NCBI GenBank assembly: GCA_019347725.1
Contig: JAHWKV010000010.1
Coordinates: 1 to 11,363, forward strand
Direction: 5' to 3'
Source: Actinomycetota bacterium
GTDB lineage: Bacteria; Actinomycetota; CADDZG01; JAHWKV01
Length of the DNA stretch: 11,363 bases
Part shown: piece after piece, positions 1-6,214 of the stretch
Layout: each line of letters starts with the position of its first letter
How positions within the stretch are numbered: position 1 is the stretch's first letter
Made by a program: the position numbers and the translations under genes
Notes under the pieces: model-generated
Database searches by the model: none
Told to the model about the DNA's origin: nothing
What the model saw: the letters and a program-made list of their open reading frames with translations, nothing else

Positions 1-318
1 GGGAGGGAGGACCGGGAGGCGACGGCGGGGGGCTGACGGTGCGAATGTCGCTGCCTCGGGGGACGGTCTCGAGTCCAGAGACTGGCTGCCGTTGCGCACC
101 GGGCCCGGACTTGCTCCACGATCCAGGCCCCGACAGACTGGACCGTAAGGAAGAATCGACCGGCTGCGGTCCACCTTCCTTCGCTCGCTTTCTGGTTTCT
201 TCGCAGGGCCATCTCGCCGACGCGGTTCGTTCGGCACGGCCGCATCGTTCCGCGCTGGCCGCCGAAGGGCGGTGCTCGACGAGACGACTCAGCGGTTTCC
301 CCGGCGCGGGACGTGCTC
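1..318. other. GC-rich leader upstream of hypC, no convincing gene
   Basis: No gene is supported here. In frame 1 an open stretch ends at a TGA at 34-36, so the first 36 bases could be the last eleven codons of an upstream plus-strand gene. That is too short to identify. A longer plus-strand reading frame (39-341) overlaps the start of hypC in another frame. Its product is rich in Arg, Ser, Pro and Gly with no recognisable motif, as expected of an out-of-frame read of GC-rich DNA. I see no clear -10/-35 pair and no strong terminator. The stretch may hold the leader and promoter of the hyp operon, or it may be the remains of something broken. Confidence 0.4.
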
Positions 319-594
319 ATGTGTCTGGCCATTCCGGGTAAGGTCGTCGAGGTCACCGACGAGGCGAGACGGCTCGCCACGGTCGATGTGGGCGGCGTCC
401 GACGTGCCGTGAACATCGCCCTCCTGGACGACGGCGAACCGGTCGTCCCCGGGGACTGGGTCCTGATCCACGTGGGCTTCGCCATGTCCCGGGTGGACGA
501 GGAAGAGGCCCAGGCCACCCTCGAGCTCCTCGAACAGATGGGCCGGGAGTACGAGCAGGAGCTCGAGGAATTCCGGGCGAGCATGATCGAATGA
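319..594 (+). CDS. hypC: HypC, [NiFe]-hydrogenase maturation chaperone
   Basis: HypC is a small cytoplasmic chaperone. With HypD it carries the Fe(CN)2CO precursor and delivers it to the apo-large subunit of the hydrogenase. The protein is 91 aa, usual for the family (about 75-100), and opens with MCLAIPGKV, the family signature. Cys2 is the essential residue, exposed when the initiator Met is removed. The OB-fold stretch follows (VDVGGVRRAVNIALL at about 22-36, then PGDWVLIHVGFAM at about 44-56), with an acidic helical tail. The ATG at 319 is chosen over the in-frame GTG at 313 because Cys must be residue 2. There is no strong Shine-Dalgarno. The stop at 592-594 overlaps the next start by 4 bases (ATGA), so the two genes are probably translationally coupled. 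Confidence 0.95.
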   Translation: MCLAIPGKVVEVTDEARRLATVDVGGVRRAVNIALLDDGEPVVPGDWVLIHVGFAMSRVDEEEAQATLELLEQMGREYEQELEEFRASMIE

Positions 595-866
595 GCGCCT
601 CCGGGAGACGTCCCGACGTCCCGTCCCCGCCTCTTCCCACCGGCACGGGTCCCGGGGCCTGCGACGTCCGGCACGGCTGCATCACGTGCTCCGACGAAGG
701 CGTGCCCATGACGGTCGTGCGACTGCACGACGCGGGGCTGGCCGTGTGCGAGGGCGAGGACGGCGCGCGCCAGGACGTCCTCACCGGGCTGGTGCCGGAT
801 GCCGCTCCGGGAGACCGCCTCCTGGTCCACGCCGGAACCGCGCTCCTCAGGCTGGAGAGCCGATGA
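591..866 (+). CDS. Second HypC/HupF-like protein with N-terminal CxxC
   Basis: A 91-aa protein lying between hypC and hypD, overlapping both by 4 bases (ATGA at 591-594 and 863-866). Residues 33-90 align by eye with HypC: CSDEGVPMTVV replaces MCLAIPGKVV, and PGDRLLVHAGTALLRLE (about 73-89) matches the PGDWVLIHVGFAM segment of HypC. It differs in having about 30 residues before the conserved Cys, including a Pro-rich stretch (9-22). The motif GCITCSDEG gives a CxxC pair, Cys30 and Cys33. HypC-like proteins of this kind occur in actinobacterial hydrogenase clusters. I infer a specialised chaperone, or a partner of the HypC-HypD complex, acting on HhyL. The start at 591 is kept because the CITCSD motif would be lost with the internal ATG at 708. 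Confidence 0.8.
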   Translation: MSASGRRPDVPSPPLPTGTGPGACDVRHGCITCSDEGVPMTVVRLHDAGLAVCEGEDGARQDVLTGLVPDAAPGDRLLVHAGTALLRLESR

Positions 867-1984
867 GGTTCGTCGACGAGTTCCGCGACCCCGACCTGGG
901 TCGGCGCCTGTCCGAGAACATCCGCTCCACGGTGGAGCCGGGCCGCCATTACAAGATCATGGAGGTGTGCGGCGGGCATACGCACACCATCTACCGATAC
1001 GGGGTCGACGACCTCCTCCCCGGGAACGTCGAGCTGGTGCACGGTCCCGGCTGCCCCGTGTGCGTGATCCCGATGGGCCGCGTGGACGACGGCATCGCGG
1101 TCGCGAAGCAGGACGGGGTGATCTTCACCTGCTTCGGCGACATGATGAGAGTTCCCGGCGGCGACGGCAGCTTCCTCGACGCCAAGGCCGAGGGTGCGGA
1201 CATCCGTTTTGTATACTCACCCTTGGACGCGCTCAAGATGGCCGTCAACAACCCGGATCGTCAGGTCGTCTTCTACGCGATCGGGTTCGAGACCACCGCG
1301 CCCTCCACCGCGTTGACGCTTATGCGGGCCAAGGCCGAGGGCATCAAGAACTTCTCCGTGATGTGCAACCACGTCACCATCGTGCCGCCGCTCAAGGCCC
1401 TGATGGAGTCGCCGGATCTCAGGCTCGACGCGTTCATCGGGCCCGGCCACGTTTCCACAGTGGTCGGCTGCCGACCGTACGACTTTTTAACCAAGGACTA
1501 CAACACGCCGATAGTGGTTGCGGGCTTCGAGCCGCTCGACCTGCTGCACTCGATCTCAATGATCATGGAGCAGCTGGATGAGGGTCGGGCCGAGGTTGAG
1601 AACCAGTACGGGCGCGTCGTGCCCTGGGAGGGCAACCTTCGGGCCCTGCAGGTTCTCCAGGAGGTTTTCGAGTTACGGCCCTACTTCGAGTGGCGGGGGC
1701 TAGGCTTCATCTCGCAGAGTGCGCTCAAGCTGTCGGACGCGTACGCGGATTTCGATGCCGAGCTTAAGTACTCGACTCCCGGCGTGCGGGTGGCCGACCC
1801 CAAGGCCTGTCAGTGCGGCGAAGTTCTCAAAGGCGTTATCAAGCCATGGGAGTGCAAGGTGTTCGGTACCGCCTGCACACCCGAGACCCCGATCGGCACC
1901 TGCATGGTTTCATCCGAGGGTGCCTGCGCGGCGTACTACAACTTCGGTCGTTTTGCGCGGTCTAAAGCCCGCGCGGGCGCCTAG
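863..1984 (+). CDS. hypD: HypD, Fe-S scaffold for Fe(CN)2CO assembly
   Basis: HypD is the [4Fe-4S] scaffold protein on which, with HypC, the Fe(CN)2CO unit of the [NiFe] site is built, using cyanide supplied by HypE. The protein is 373 aa, typical for the family. Visible hallmarks are CGGHTH at 36-41 (catalytic Cys36), GPGCPVC at 61-67 (Cys64 and Cys67), GFETTAP at 141-147, and GPGHVS at 193-198. The C-terminal Cys-rich block that binds the cluster holds Cys316, Cys318, Cys331, Cys338, Cys347 and Cys354, ending in GTCMVSSEGACAAYY. The start is the ATG at 863, overlapping the upstream stop. An upstream in-frame extension is open but reads through the HypC-like gene in the wrong frame. GC at third positions falls partway through the gene, from about 93% before 1200 to about 79% after 1450 by hand count. 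Confidence 0.97.
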   Translation: MRFVDEFRDPDLGRRLSENIRSTVEPGRHYKIMEVCGGHTHTIYRYGVDDLLPGNVELVHGPGCPVCVIPMGRVDDGIAVAKQDGVIFTCFGDMMRVPGGDGSFLDAKAEGADIRFVYSPLDALKMAVNNPDRQVVFYAIGFETTAPSTALTLMRAKAEGIKNFSVMCNHVTIVPPLKALMESPDLRLDAFIGPGHVSTVVGCRPYDFLTKDYNTPIVVAGFEPLDLLHSISMIMEQLDEGRAEVENQYGRVVPWEGNLRALQVLQEVFELRPYFEWRGLGFISQSALKLSDAYADFDAELKYSTPGVRVADPKACQCGEVLKGVIKPWECKVFGTACTPETPIGTCMVSSEGACAAYYNFGRFARSKARAGA

Positions 1985-1997
1985 GCACTAGGTACCT

Positions 1998-3074
1998 ATG
2001 GCCGACCTGGAGGAAGAGGTGCTCGCGCGGATCGAGCGCCAGCGCAAGCTCAAGGCTCGATTTCGGGACGAGCACATCACGATGGCCCACGGGGCCGGCG
2101 GCAAGACCACGCACACCCTGGTAGAGGGTCTGTTCGCCTCCGCCTTCGGCAACGAGGCCCTGGACGAGATGGGGGACGCAGCGCGCCTGGAGGTCGACGG
2201 CGCCATGTTGTCGTTCAGCACCGATGGGCACGTGGTCAAGCCCTTGACCTTTCCCGGCGGCTGCATCGGAGAGCTCGCGGTGCACGGCACGATCAACGAC
2301 GTGGCGGTCAGCGGCGCCAAGCCGTCGTTCTTGTCCGCAGCGTTCGTTATCGAGGAGGGCCTGGATGCCGACATTCTGCGGGAACAGGTGGCCGCAATGG
2401 CCGACGCCGCGTCCAGGGCGGGCGTTCCGATAGTGACCGGTGATACCAAGGTGGTCGAACGCGGCAAGTGTGACGGCATGTATATCGTCACGGCCGGAAT
2501 AGGTCTGAGGGACCCCCGGGTGAACCTGTCCAGCAAGTCCATAAAACCCGGCGACCAGATCCTTTGCTCCGGGACGATTGCTGACCACGGTACGGCGATC
2601 ATGCTGGCCCGGGGAGAGCTGGAGCTCGAGGCCGACGTCGAGTCCGATACCGCATCCGTGTGGGAATTGGTGCATGCACTGATCACCTCCGCAGGTTCGG
2701 ACCTGCGAGTCATGCGTGACCCCACCAGAGGTGGCGTGGCTACCGTGCTCAACGAGTTTGCGCAGGACGCAAATGTGGGCATGACCGTCGACGAGGAGGC
2801 TGTGCCGGTCAACTCGGTGGTACGGGGCGCCTGCGAGATTCTCGGCATCGATCCGATGTATGTAGCTAATGAGGGCAAGGTGGTGGCGGTGGTAGGCCCC
2901 GATAGCGCAGACGCCGCTTTAGCGGCGCTGAAGGCCACGCCGGGCGGCGAACGCGCCGCGATCATAGGCAACGTCCAGGAAGAGCCCGAGGGCATGGTGC
3001 TCGTGCGTACAGGGTTCGGCGGGACCCGCATCATGGACATGCTCATCGGAGATCCTCTACCCCGAATTTGCTAG
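1998..3074 (+). CDS. hypE: HypE, carbamoyl dehydratase of hydrogenase maturation
   Basis: HypE takes a carbamoyl group from HypF onto its C-terminal Cys and dehydrates it with ATP to a thiocyanate, the cyanide donor for HypCD. The protein is 358 aa and belongs to the PurM/AIR-synthase-like ATP-binding family. HGAGGK at 31-36 is the conserved N-terminal glycine motif. Further hallmarks are STDGHVVKPL, the GELAVHGTINDVAVSGAKP region, GDTKVV, and DPTRGGVATVLNEFA. The protein ends exactly in PRIC, with the catalytic Cys358 last. The N-terminus has about 28 charged residues before the family core. The start at 1998 follows hypD by 13 bases with no strong Shine-Dalgarno, so coupling to hypD translation is likely. 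HypF, its partner, is not in the window. Confidence 0.97.
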   Translation: MADLEEEVLARIERQRKLKARFRDEHITMAHGAGGKTTHTLVEGLFASAFGNEALDEMGDAARLEVDGAMLSFSTDGHVVKPLTFPGGCIGELAVHGTINDVAVSGAKPSFLSAAFVIEEGLDADILREQVAAMADAASRAGVPIVTGDTKVVERGKCDGMYIVTAGIGLRDPRVNLSSKSIKPGDQILCSGTIADHGTAIMLARGELELEADVESDTASVWELVHALITSAGSDLRVMRDPTRGGVATVLNEFAQDANVGMTVDEEAVPVNSVVRGACEILGIDPMYVANEGKVVAVVGPDSADAALAALKATPGGERAAIIGNVQEEPEGMVLVRTGFGGTRIMDMLIGDPLPRIC

Positions 3075-3116
3075 CGTCCGGCACGTGTTGTCGGTCGGCG
3101 CGATCATGAGCTGGTC

Positions 3117-4382
3117 ATGACTGAACTCACCCAGCTTGTCGAAGATCTTTATGCCGAGCGCGAGCGCGTGGATCGCGATTTTTTTGAGCGCGAGGCGCCC
3201 CGGCTGGCCGAGCTTTGCCATTTGATGGCTCGCAGGTTCATCCGCGGCGGACGGCTGATCGCCTTTGGGACGGGCCCCGCGGCCACCGACGCCCAGCACG
3301 TTTCGGTGGAGTTCGTCCACCCGGTCATTGTGGGCAAGAGGGCGCTGCCGGCCATGGCACTTGCCAACGACGCCGCCTCGTCGGTCGGTCTCGCAATCGC
3401 CGACCGCAGCGGGTTCATCTCCCACCAGCTAAGCCTGATCGCCGGATCCGACGACATTGCGCTGGGCATGGTTCACGGACCCAACGACCCGGGCCAGGAG
3501 CCGGTTGCTGCCGCACTCAAACAGGCCCAGGCACTGGGTTCACTGGCCATCTCACTCGGTGGACCCGCGGTTCCCGCCGACGGTGCCGACCACGTATTCG
3601 AAGTGGACAGCCCGGACCCGTTCATTGTGCAGGAGGTTCACGAGACTCTCTATCACGTGCTATGGGAGCTGGTGCACGTCTTCTTTGAGCACAAGGGGCT
3701 GCTGGAGGATCGACCCAAGGGAAGCGCCCACGACAGCGGCAAGTCCAGTTTCCTGTATCCGTTCCTGGCGGAGGCCGAGACGGAGATCGAACCGGTTCTC
3801 AAGCAAATCCGCAACTCCATCCTGCAGAAGGTTGACGACGTGATCTCGATGCGCAACGCTTGCCTGCGACCCGATGAGTTGGTGGAAACTGCGCGGCTGA
3901 TCGCACAGCGGGTAGCCGCCGGCGGCAAAGTTCTCATCTTTGGCAACGGAGGATCGGCCACCGACGCCCAGGATTTCTGCGTCGATCTGGTGGTGCCGCC
4001 GTCGGTACCCGGCGGCGGGAGCGCCGGCGTGAAACCCATCGCGGCGCTTTCGCTTACCAACGACGCCGCCGTAGTAACTGCGGTCGGCAACGACGTTGGA
4101 TTCGAAAACATCTTTGCCCGCCAGGTGATCGCCTACGGCAAGGAGACCGACGTGGCGGTGGCCATATCCACCAGCGGCGGGTCGCGCAACGTGCTGGCGG
4201 CGATCGAGGAGGCCAAGCGCCGCAAGCTGTTGACTGTCGGCCTGGCCGGTTACGGGGGAGGCAGGATGCTGGAGATCTGCGATCGGACCCATACCATCGA
4301 CGCGGACTATATCCCCAGGATCCAGGAGGCCCAGGCCCCCCAGTACCACGTGCTCAGGATGCTGCTCGGCCGTTTGCTGTAG
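3117..4382 (+). CDS. Tandem SIS-domain protein, GmhA (phosphoheptose isomerase)-like
   Basis: A 421-aa protein of two fused SIS domains, each like sedoheptulose-7-phosphate isomerase GmhA, which is normally about 190 aa and tetrameric. Domain 1 (about 1-195) has GTGPAATDAQH at 51-61, Glu65, and QEVHETLYH at 172-180. Glu65, Gln172 and His180 match the proposed GmhA catalytic residues. Its second phosphate loop is altered (GMVHGPNDPG in place of STSGNS). Domain 2 (about 225-421) has intact phosphate loops (GNGGSATDAQD at 276-286, STSGGS at 351-356), Gln403 and His411, but Asp290 where Glu is expected. It begins 42 bases after hypE in the same direction and is probably the last gene of the operon. 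SIS proteins recur beside actinobacterial hydrogenase genes. Substrate and role are unknown; sugar-phosphate isomerisation or binding is an inference. Confidence 0.85.
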   Translation: MTELTQLVEDLYAERERVDRDFFEREAPRLAELCHLMARRFIRGGRLIAFGTGPAATDAQHVSVEFVHPVIVGKRALPAMALANDAASSVGLAIADRSGFISHQLSLIAGSDDIALGMVHGPNDPGQEPVAAALKQAQALGSLAISLGGPAVPADGADHVFEVDSPDPFIVQEVHETLYHVLWELVHVFFEHKGLLEDRPKGSAHDSGKSSFLYPFLAEAETEIEPVLKQIRNSILQKVDDVISMRNACLRPDELVETARLIAQRVAAGGKVLIFGNGGSATDAQDFCVDLVVPPSVPGGGSAGVKPIAALSLTNDAAVVTAVGNDVGFENIFARQVIAYGKETDVAVAISTSGGSRNVLAAIEEAKRRKLLTVGLAGYGGGRMLEICDRTHTIDADYIPRIQEAQAPQYHVLRMLLGRLL

Positions 4383-4478
4383 CTGCGCAAACCGGCCGTG
4401 GGCCGCCCTCGGGCTCCGAAGCCTTTGCTTCAAAAGGCACCGTAGTTCGCTATTGGTCCATGGTGATGCAGCGACAAG

Positions 4479-4506
4479 AAAACCGACCGCCTAGGCGGTC
4501 GGTTTT
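4479..4506. terminator. Bidirectional rho-independent terminator
   Basis: A perfect inverted repeat: AAAACCGACCGC (4479-4490), loop CTAG, GCGGTCGGTTTT (4495-4506). The 12-bp stem is GC-rich at its core and flanked by four A on one side and four T on the other, so it can terminate transcription in both directions. It lies 96 bases after the plus-strand SIS gene and 15 bases after the stop of the convergent minus-strand gene ending at 4522. The close spacing suggests it serves mainly the minus-strand gene while also insulating the hyp operon. Confidence 0.9.
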
Positions 4507-4521
4507 GTGAAGACGGGTTTG

Positions 4522-4758
4522 TTACGCCTTCCGGGTGCCCGCGAGGTTCTCCATCAGGTTTTCCATCCGCGCCTTAGCCATTTGGTCGAGACCGAACGAA
4601 CCGAGGAGATTCTCGCCCATGTCGATGACGGATTTACGCCGCTTCGCTCCCAGATCGGAGTCCATGAAGTACTGATACGCGGCTATCGCTCCTCCGAGCG
4701 CCGCAAGCCCGGCCGCACCTACCGCGCCTACAAGTGACAGCTTGGTCGCCATTCCCAT
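4522..4758 (-). CDS. Small single-pass membrane protein, unknown function
   Basis: A 78-aa product starting MGMATKLSLV. Residues about 6-29 form one hydrophobic, Gly/Ala-rich helix (GAVGAAGLAALGGAIAAYQY) with several small residues spaced as in helix-packing motifs. A short acidic-basic turn (DSDLGAKRR, about 33-41) and an amphipathic Met/Leu-rich tail follow. The start at 4758 is chosen because GGGAGGA (4772-4766 on the minus strand) sits 7 bases upstream. An in-frame ATG at 4782 lies before that site, and another at 4752 is spaced less well. A strong Shine-Dalgarno, a possible promoter and an immediate terminator all support a real gene. It is convergent to the SIS gene. I do not recognise the family. 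A link to the hydrogenase, for example as a membrane anchor, is only positional guesswork. Confidence 0.7.
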   Translation of the reverse strand: MGMATKLSLVGAVGAAGLAALGGAIAAYQYFMDSDLGAKRRKSVIDMGENLLGSFGLDQMAKARMENLMENLAGTRKA

Positions 4759-4765
4759 CCGACTG

Positions 4766-4772
4766 TCCTCCC
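4766..4772 (-). promoter_or_regulatory. Ribosome binding site of the small membrane protein gene
   Basis: On the minus strand the sequence reads GGGAGGA, 7 bases before the ATG at 4758. It decides the start: the ATG at 4782 lies upstream of this site, and the ATG at 4752 would sit 13 bases away. Confidence 0.65.
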
Positions 4773-4799
4773 TTTTCCACATCCGGCGTTCACATCCGG

Positions 4800-4828
4800 G
4801 TACTACTGTGGCCCAAAGCCGGTCTCAA
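4800..4828 (-). promoter_or_regulatory. Candidate sigma70-type promoter for the minus-strand gene
   Basis: On the minus strand TTGAGA (4828-4823, 5 of 6 to TTGACA) and TAGTAC (4805-4800) are separated by exactly 17 bases. This would start transcription about 35 bases upstream of the ATG at 4758. The -10 box is a modest match, so this is a candidate only. Confidence 0.35.
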
Positions 4829-4900
4829 AAGCAACGCCAAAACTGCCTTCGACCCGCGCTTTGGAACCGGTTACCGAACAATAGACCTTTACCTAGTATT

Positions 4901-4916
4901 TGTGAACTTTGCCACT
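4901..4916. promoter_or_regulatory. Candidate CRP/GlxR-like operator
   Basis: The sequence TGTGAACTTTGCCACT matches the left half TGTGA exactly. The right half matches TCACA at three of five positions, and the central T is in place. It lies about 170 bases upstream of hhyS and just after a possible -10 box. From that position it could repress that promoter or activate one further downstream. Hydrogenases of this type are induced during carbon starvation, which would fit such a regulator, but the site alone is weak evidence. Confidence 0.25.
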
Positions 4917-5070
4917 AAGTGTTGAGCAGGCGTATTGTTCTTAGTCGGAAGGTCGTGATTTCCCGGTTCGGCCCAGTCGCCACACCGCAACACATGGCCA
5001 TAAAACAATATTGGGACTCTCCAGGGAAGCCACGTCCGGACAGTCTTGTCCACACGGTCGGTCGTAGGAC

Positions 5071-5079
5071 GGAGAGGAG
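5071..5079 (+). promoter_or_regulatory. Strong ribosome binding site of hhyS
   Basis: GGAGAGGAG ends 5 bases before the ATG at 5085. It fixes the start there rather than at the in-frame TTG at 5046. Confidence 0.85.
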
Positions 5080-5084
5080 CTTTC

Positions 5085-6146
5085 ATGGCGACGGTTGAGT
5101 TTGTTGAGGGCCAGCATGCAACCGAACAGGTTGTAGCGCATGCGCTCTGGATGACCACCGGGCTAAGTTGCGACGGCGATTCAGTGGCGATGACGTCGGC
5201 AACAAACCCCAGTCTCGAGGACATTGTTCGCGGGATCATTCCCGGAATGCCCAAGCTGGTCATTCACCACCCGGTGATCGCGTACGAGAACGGGGCCGAC
5301 TTCATGCAGGCCTGGTTCGACGCCGAAGAGGGCAAGCTGGATCCATTCGTTCTTCTCGTAGAGGGCTCGATCCCCAACGAAGAGATCAACGGTGAAGGGC
5401 ACTGGGCCGCTATGGGTCAGGACCCGGTGACCGGACAGCCGATCACCACCAACGAATGGGTTGACCGTCTGGCTCCCAAGGCAGCAGCCGTCGTTGCCGT
5501 CGGAACCTGTGCCACCTACGGCGGAATTCCCGCTATGAAGAACAACCCCACCGGCGCCATGGGCCTGCCCGACTACCTGGGGTGGAATTGGAAGTCCAAC
5601 ATCGGCGTCCCTATCGTGTGCATCCCCGGCTGTCCCGCACAACCCGACAACATGACCGAGACCATCCTGTACCTGGCTATGATGCTGGCCGGTCACGCCC
5701 CGCTCATTGAGCTCGACGACTGCCTGCGGCCCAAGTGGCTGTTCGAGCGGACGGTGCATGAGAGCTGCAACCGGGCCGCCTTCTACGAGCATGGCGATTT
5801 TGCGACTGAGTACGGAAGCGACTACCGTTGCCTGGTCAAGCTCGGATGCAAGGGCCCAGTAGTCAAGTGCAACGTTCCGGTTCGTGGGTGGGTCAACGGC
5901 ATCGGCGGTTGCCCGAATGTTGGGGGCATCTGCATGGCGTGCACGATGCCGGGATTCCCCGACAAATACATGCCTTTCATGGACGAGGCGGCCAACGCCA
6001 AGCTCTCCTCCAATGCTGCGAAGTTCACGTACGGTCCGATCCTCAAGTTCTTCCGTAAGCAGTCCATCGAGCTCGTTTACGACAAAGAGCCGGAATGGCG
6101 CAAGCCCGGACCGTCACTCAACTCCGGCTATACGCCCCGGTGGTAG
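5085..6146 (+). CDS. hhyS: [NiFe]-hydrogenase small subunit, group 1h (actinobacterial type)
   Basis: The small subunit passes electrons from the Ni-Fe site through three Fe-S clusters. The protein is 353 aa. Proximal cluster ligands are Cys29, Asp32, Cys142 (GTCATYGG) and Cys183 (PGCPAQP). The usual CxxC is CDGD here, so an Asp replaces one Cys, the known trait of the actinobacterial-type enzyme. The distal cluster is His225, Cys228 (HESC), Cys249 and Cys255. The medial region offers Cys262, Cys276, Cys283 and Cys286, which suggests a [4Fe-4S] rather than a [3Fe-4S] medial cluster. No RRxFxK Tat signal and no C-terminal membrane helix are visible, unlike classical membrane-bound uptake enzymes. 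The start at 5085 has a strong Shine-Dalgarno. hhyL follows after 68 bases. Confidence 0.96.
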   Translation: MATVEFVEGQHATEQVVAHALWMTTGLSCDGDSVAMTSATNPSLEDIVRGIIPGMPKLVIHHPVIAYENGADFMQAWFDAEEGKLDPFVLLVEGSIPNEEINGEGHWAAMGQDPVTGQPITTNEWVDRLAPKAAAVVAVGTCATYGGIPAMKNNPTGAMGLPDYLGWNWKSNIGVPIVCIPGCPAQPDNMTETILYLAMMLAGHAPLIELDDCLRPKWLFERTVHESCNRAAFYEHGDFATEYGSDYRCLVKLGCKGPVVKCNVPVRGWVNGIGGCPNVGGICMACTMPGFPDKYMPFMDEAANAKLSSNAAKFTYGPILKFFRKQSIELVYDKEPEWRKPGPSLNSGYTPRW

Positions 6147-6168
6147 AAGCGAGCGTTGGCTGAGTTTT

Positions 6169-6184
6169 TCGGGTTAACTCCCGA
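6169..6184. other. Small hairpin between hhyS and hhyL
   Basis: TCGGG (6169-6173) and CCCGA (6180-6184) can pair around a 6-base loop in the 68-base gap between the two subunit genes. With only 5 bp and no T-tract it is not a terminator. It may tune the relative levels of the two messages, or it may be chance. Confidence 0.25.
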
Positions 6185-6201
6185 TAAGGTTTCGATTAGT
6201 C

Positions 6202-6210
6202 GAGAGGAGA
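6202..6210 (+). promoter_or_regulatory. Ribosome binding site of hhyL
   Basis: GAGAGGAGA ends 4 bases before the ATG at 6215. It is nearly the same as the hhyS site, consistent with matched, strong translation of the two subunits. Confidence 0.8.
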
Positions 6211-6214
6211 TCAC

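Larger units (their letters stand above)
4759..5084. promoter_or_regulatory. Divergent regulatory interval upstream of hhyS
   Basis: These 326 bases separate the minus-strand membrane gene from hhyS and are the most AT-rich stretch of the window. They must hold the promoter of the hydrogenase structural genes. A possible -10 TAGTAT (4894-4899) has a weak -35 TTACCG (4871-4876) at 17-base spacing. TGTGAACTTTGCCACT (4901-4916) resembles a CRP/GlxR-type operator (TGTGA-N6-TCACA). AT-rich tracts near 5001-5012 could hold another -10 element. No gene is seen on either strand: the frames open here have no Shine-Dalgarno and no recognisable product. Which promoter is used cannot be settled from the sequence. 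Confidence 0.5.

Noticed and set aside
313..318. GTG at 313 as the hypC start
   Set aside because: It would add two residues before MCLAIP. HypC needs its Cys at position 2, so the ATG at 319 is preferred.
39..341. A 100-codon plus-strand frame upstream of hypC
   Set aside because: It overlaps the hypC start in another frame, has no recognisable motif or ribosome site, and its composition looks like noncoding or shifted-frame DNA.
353..1042. A 229-codon minus-strand frame opposite hypC and hypD
   Set aside because: The product is Arg/Pro/Ser-rich and low in complexity, typical of an antisense read of high-GC codons. The plus-strand genes are certain.
4421..4438. Hairpin GCCTTT/AAAGGC as the terminator of the SIS gene
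   Set aside because: The stem is only 6 bp, it has no T-tract, and an alternative pairing competes. The perfect palindrome at 4479-4506 is far stronger.
5011..5028. A possible DosR box (TTGGGACT) upstream of hhyS
   Set aside because: Only a half-site resembles the consensus. The partner half should read AGTCCC and does not, so it is most likely chance.
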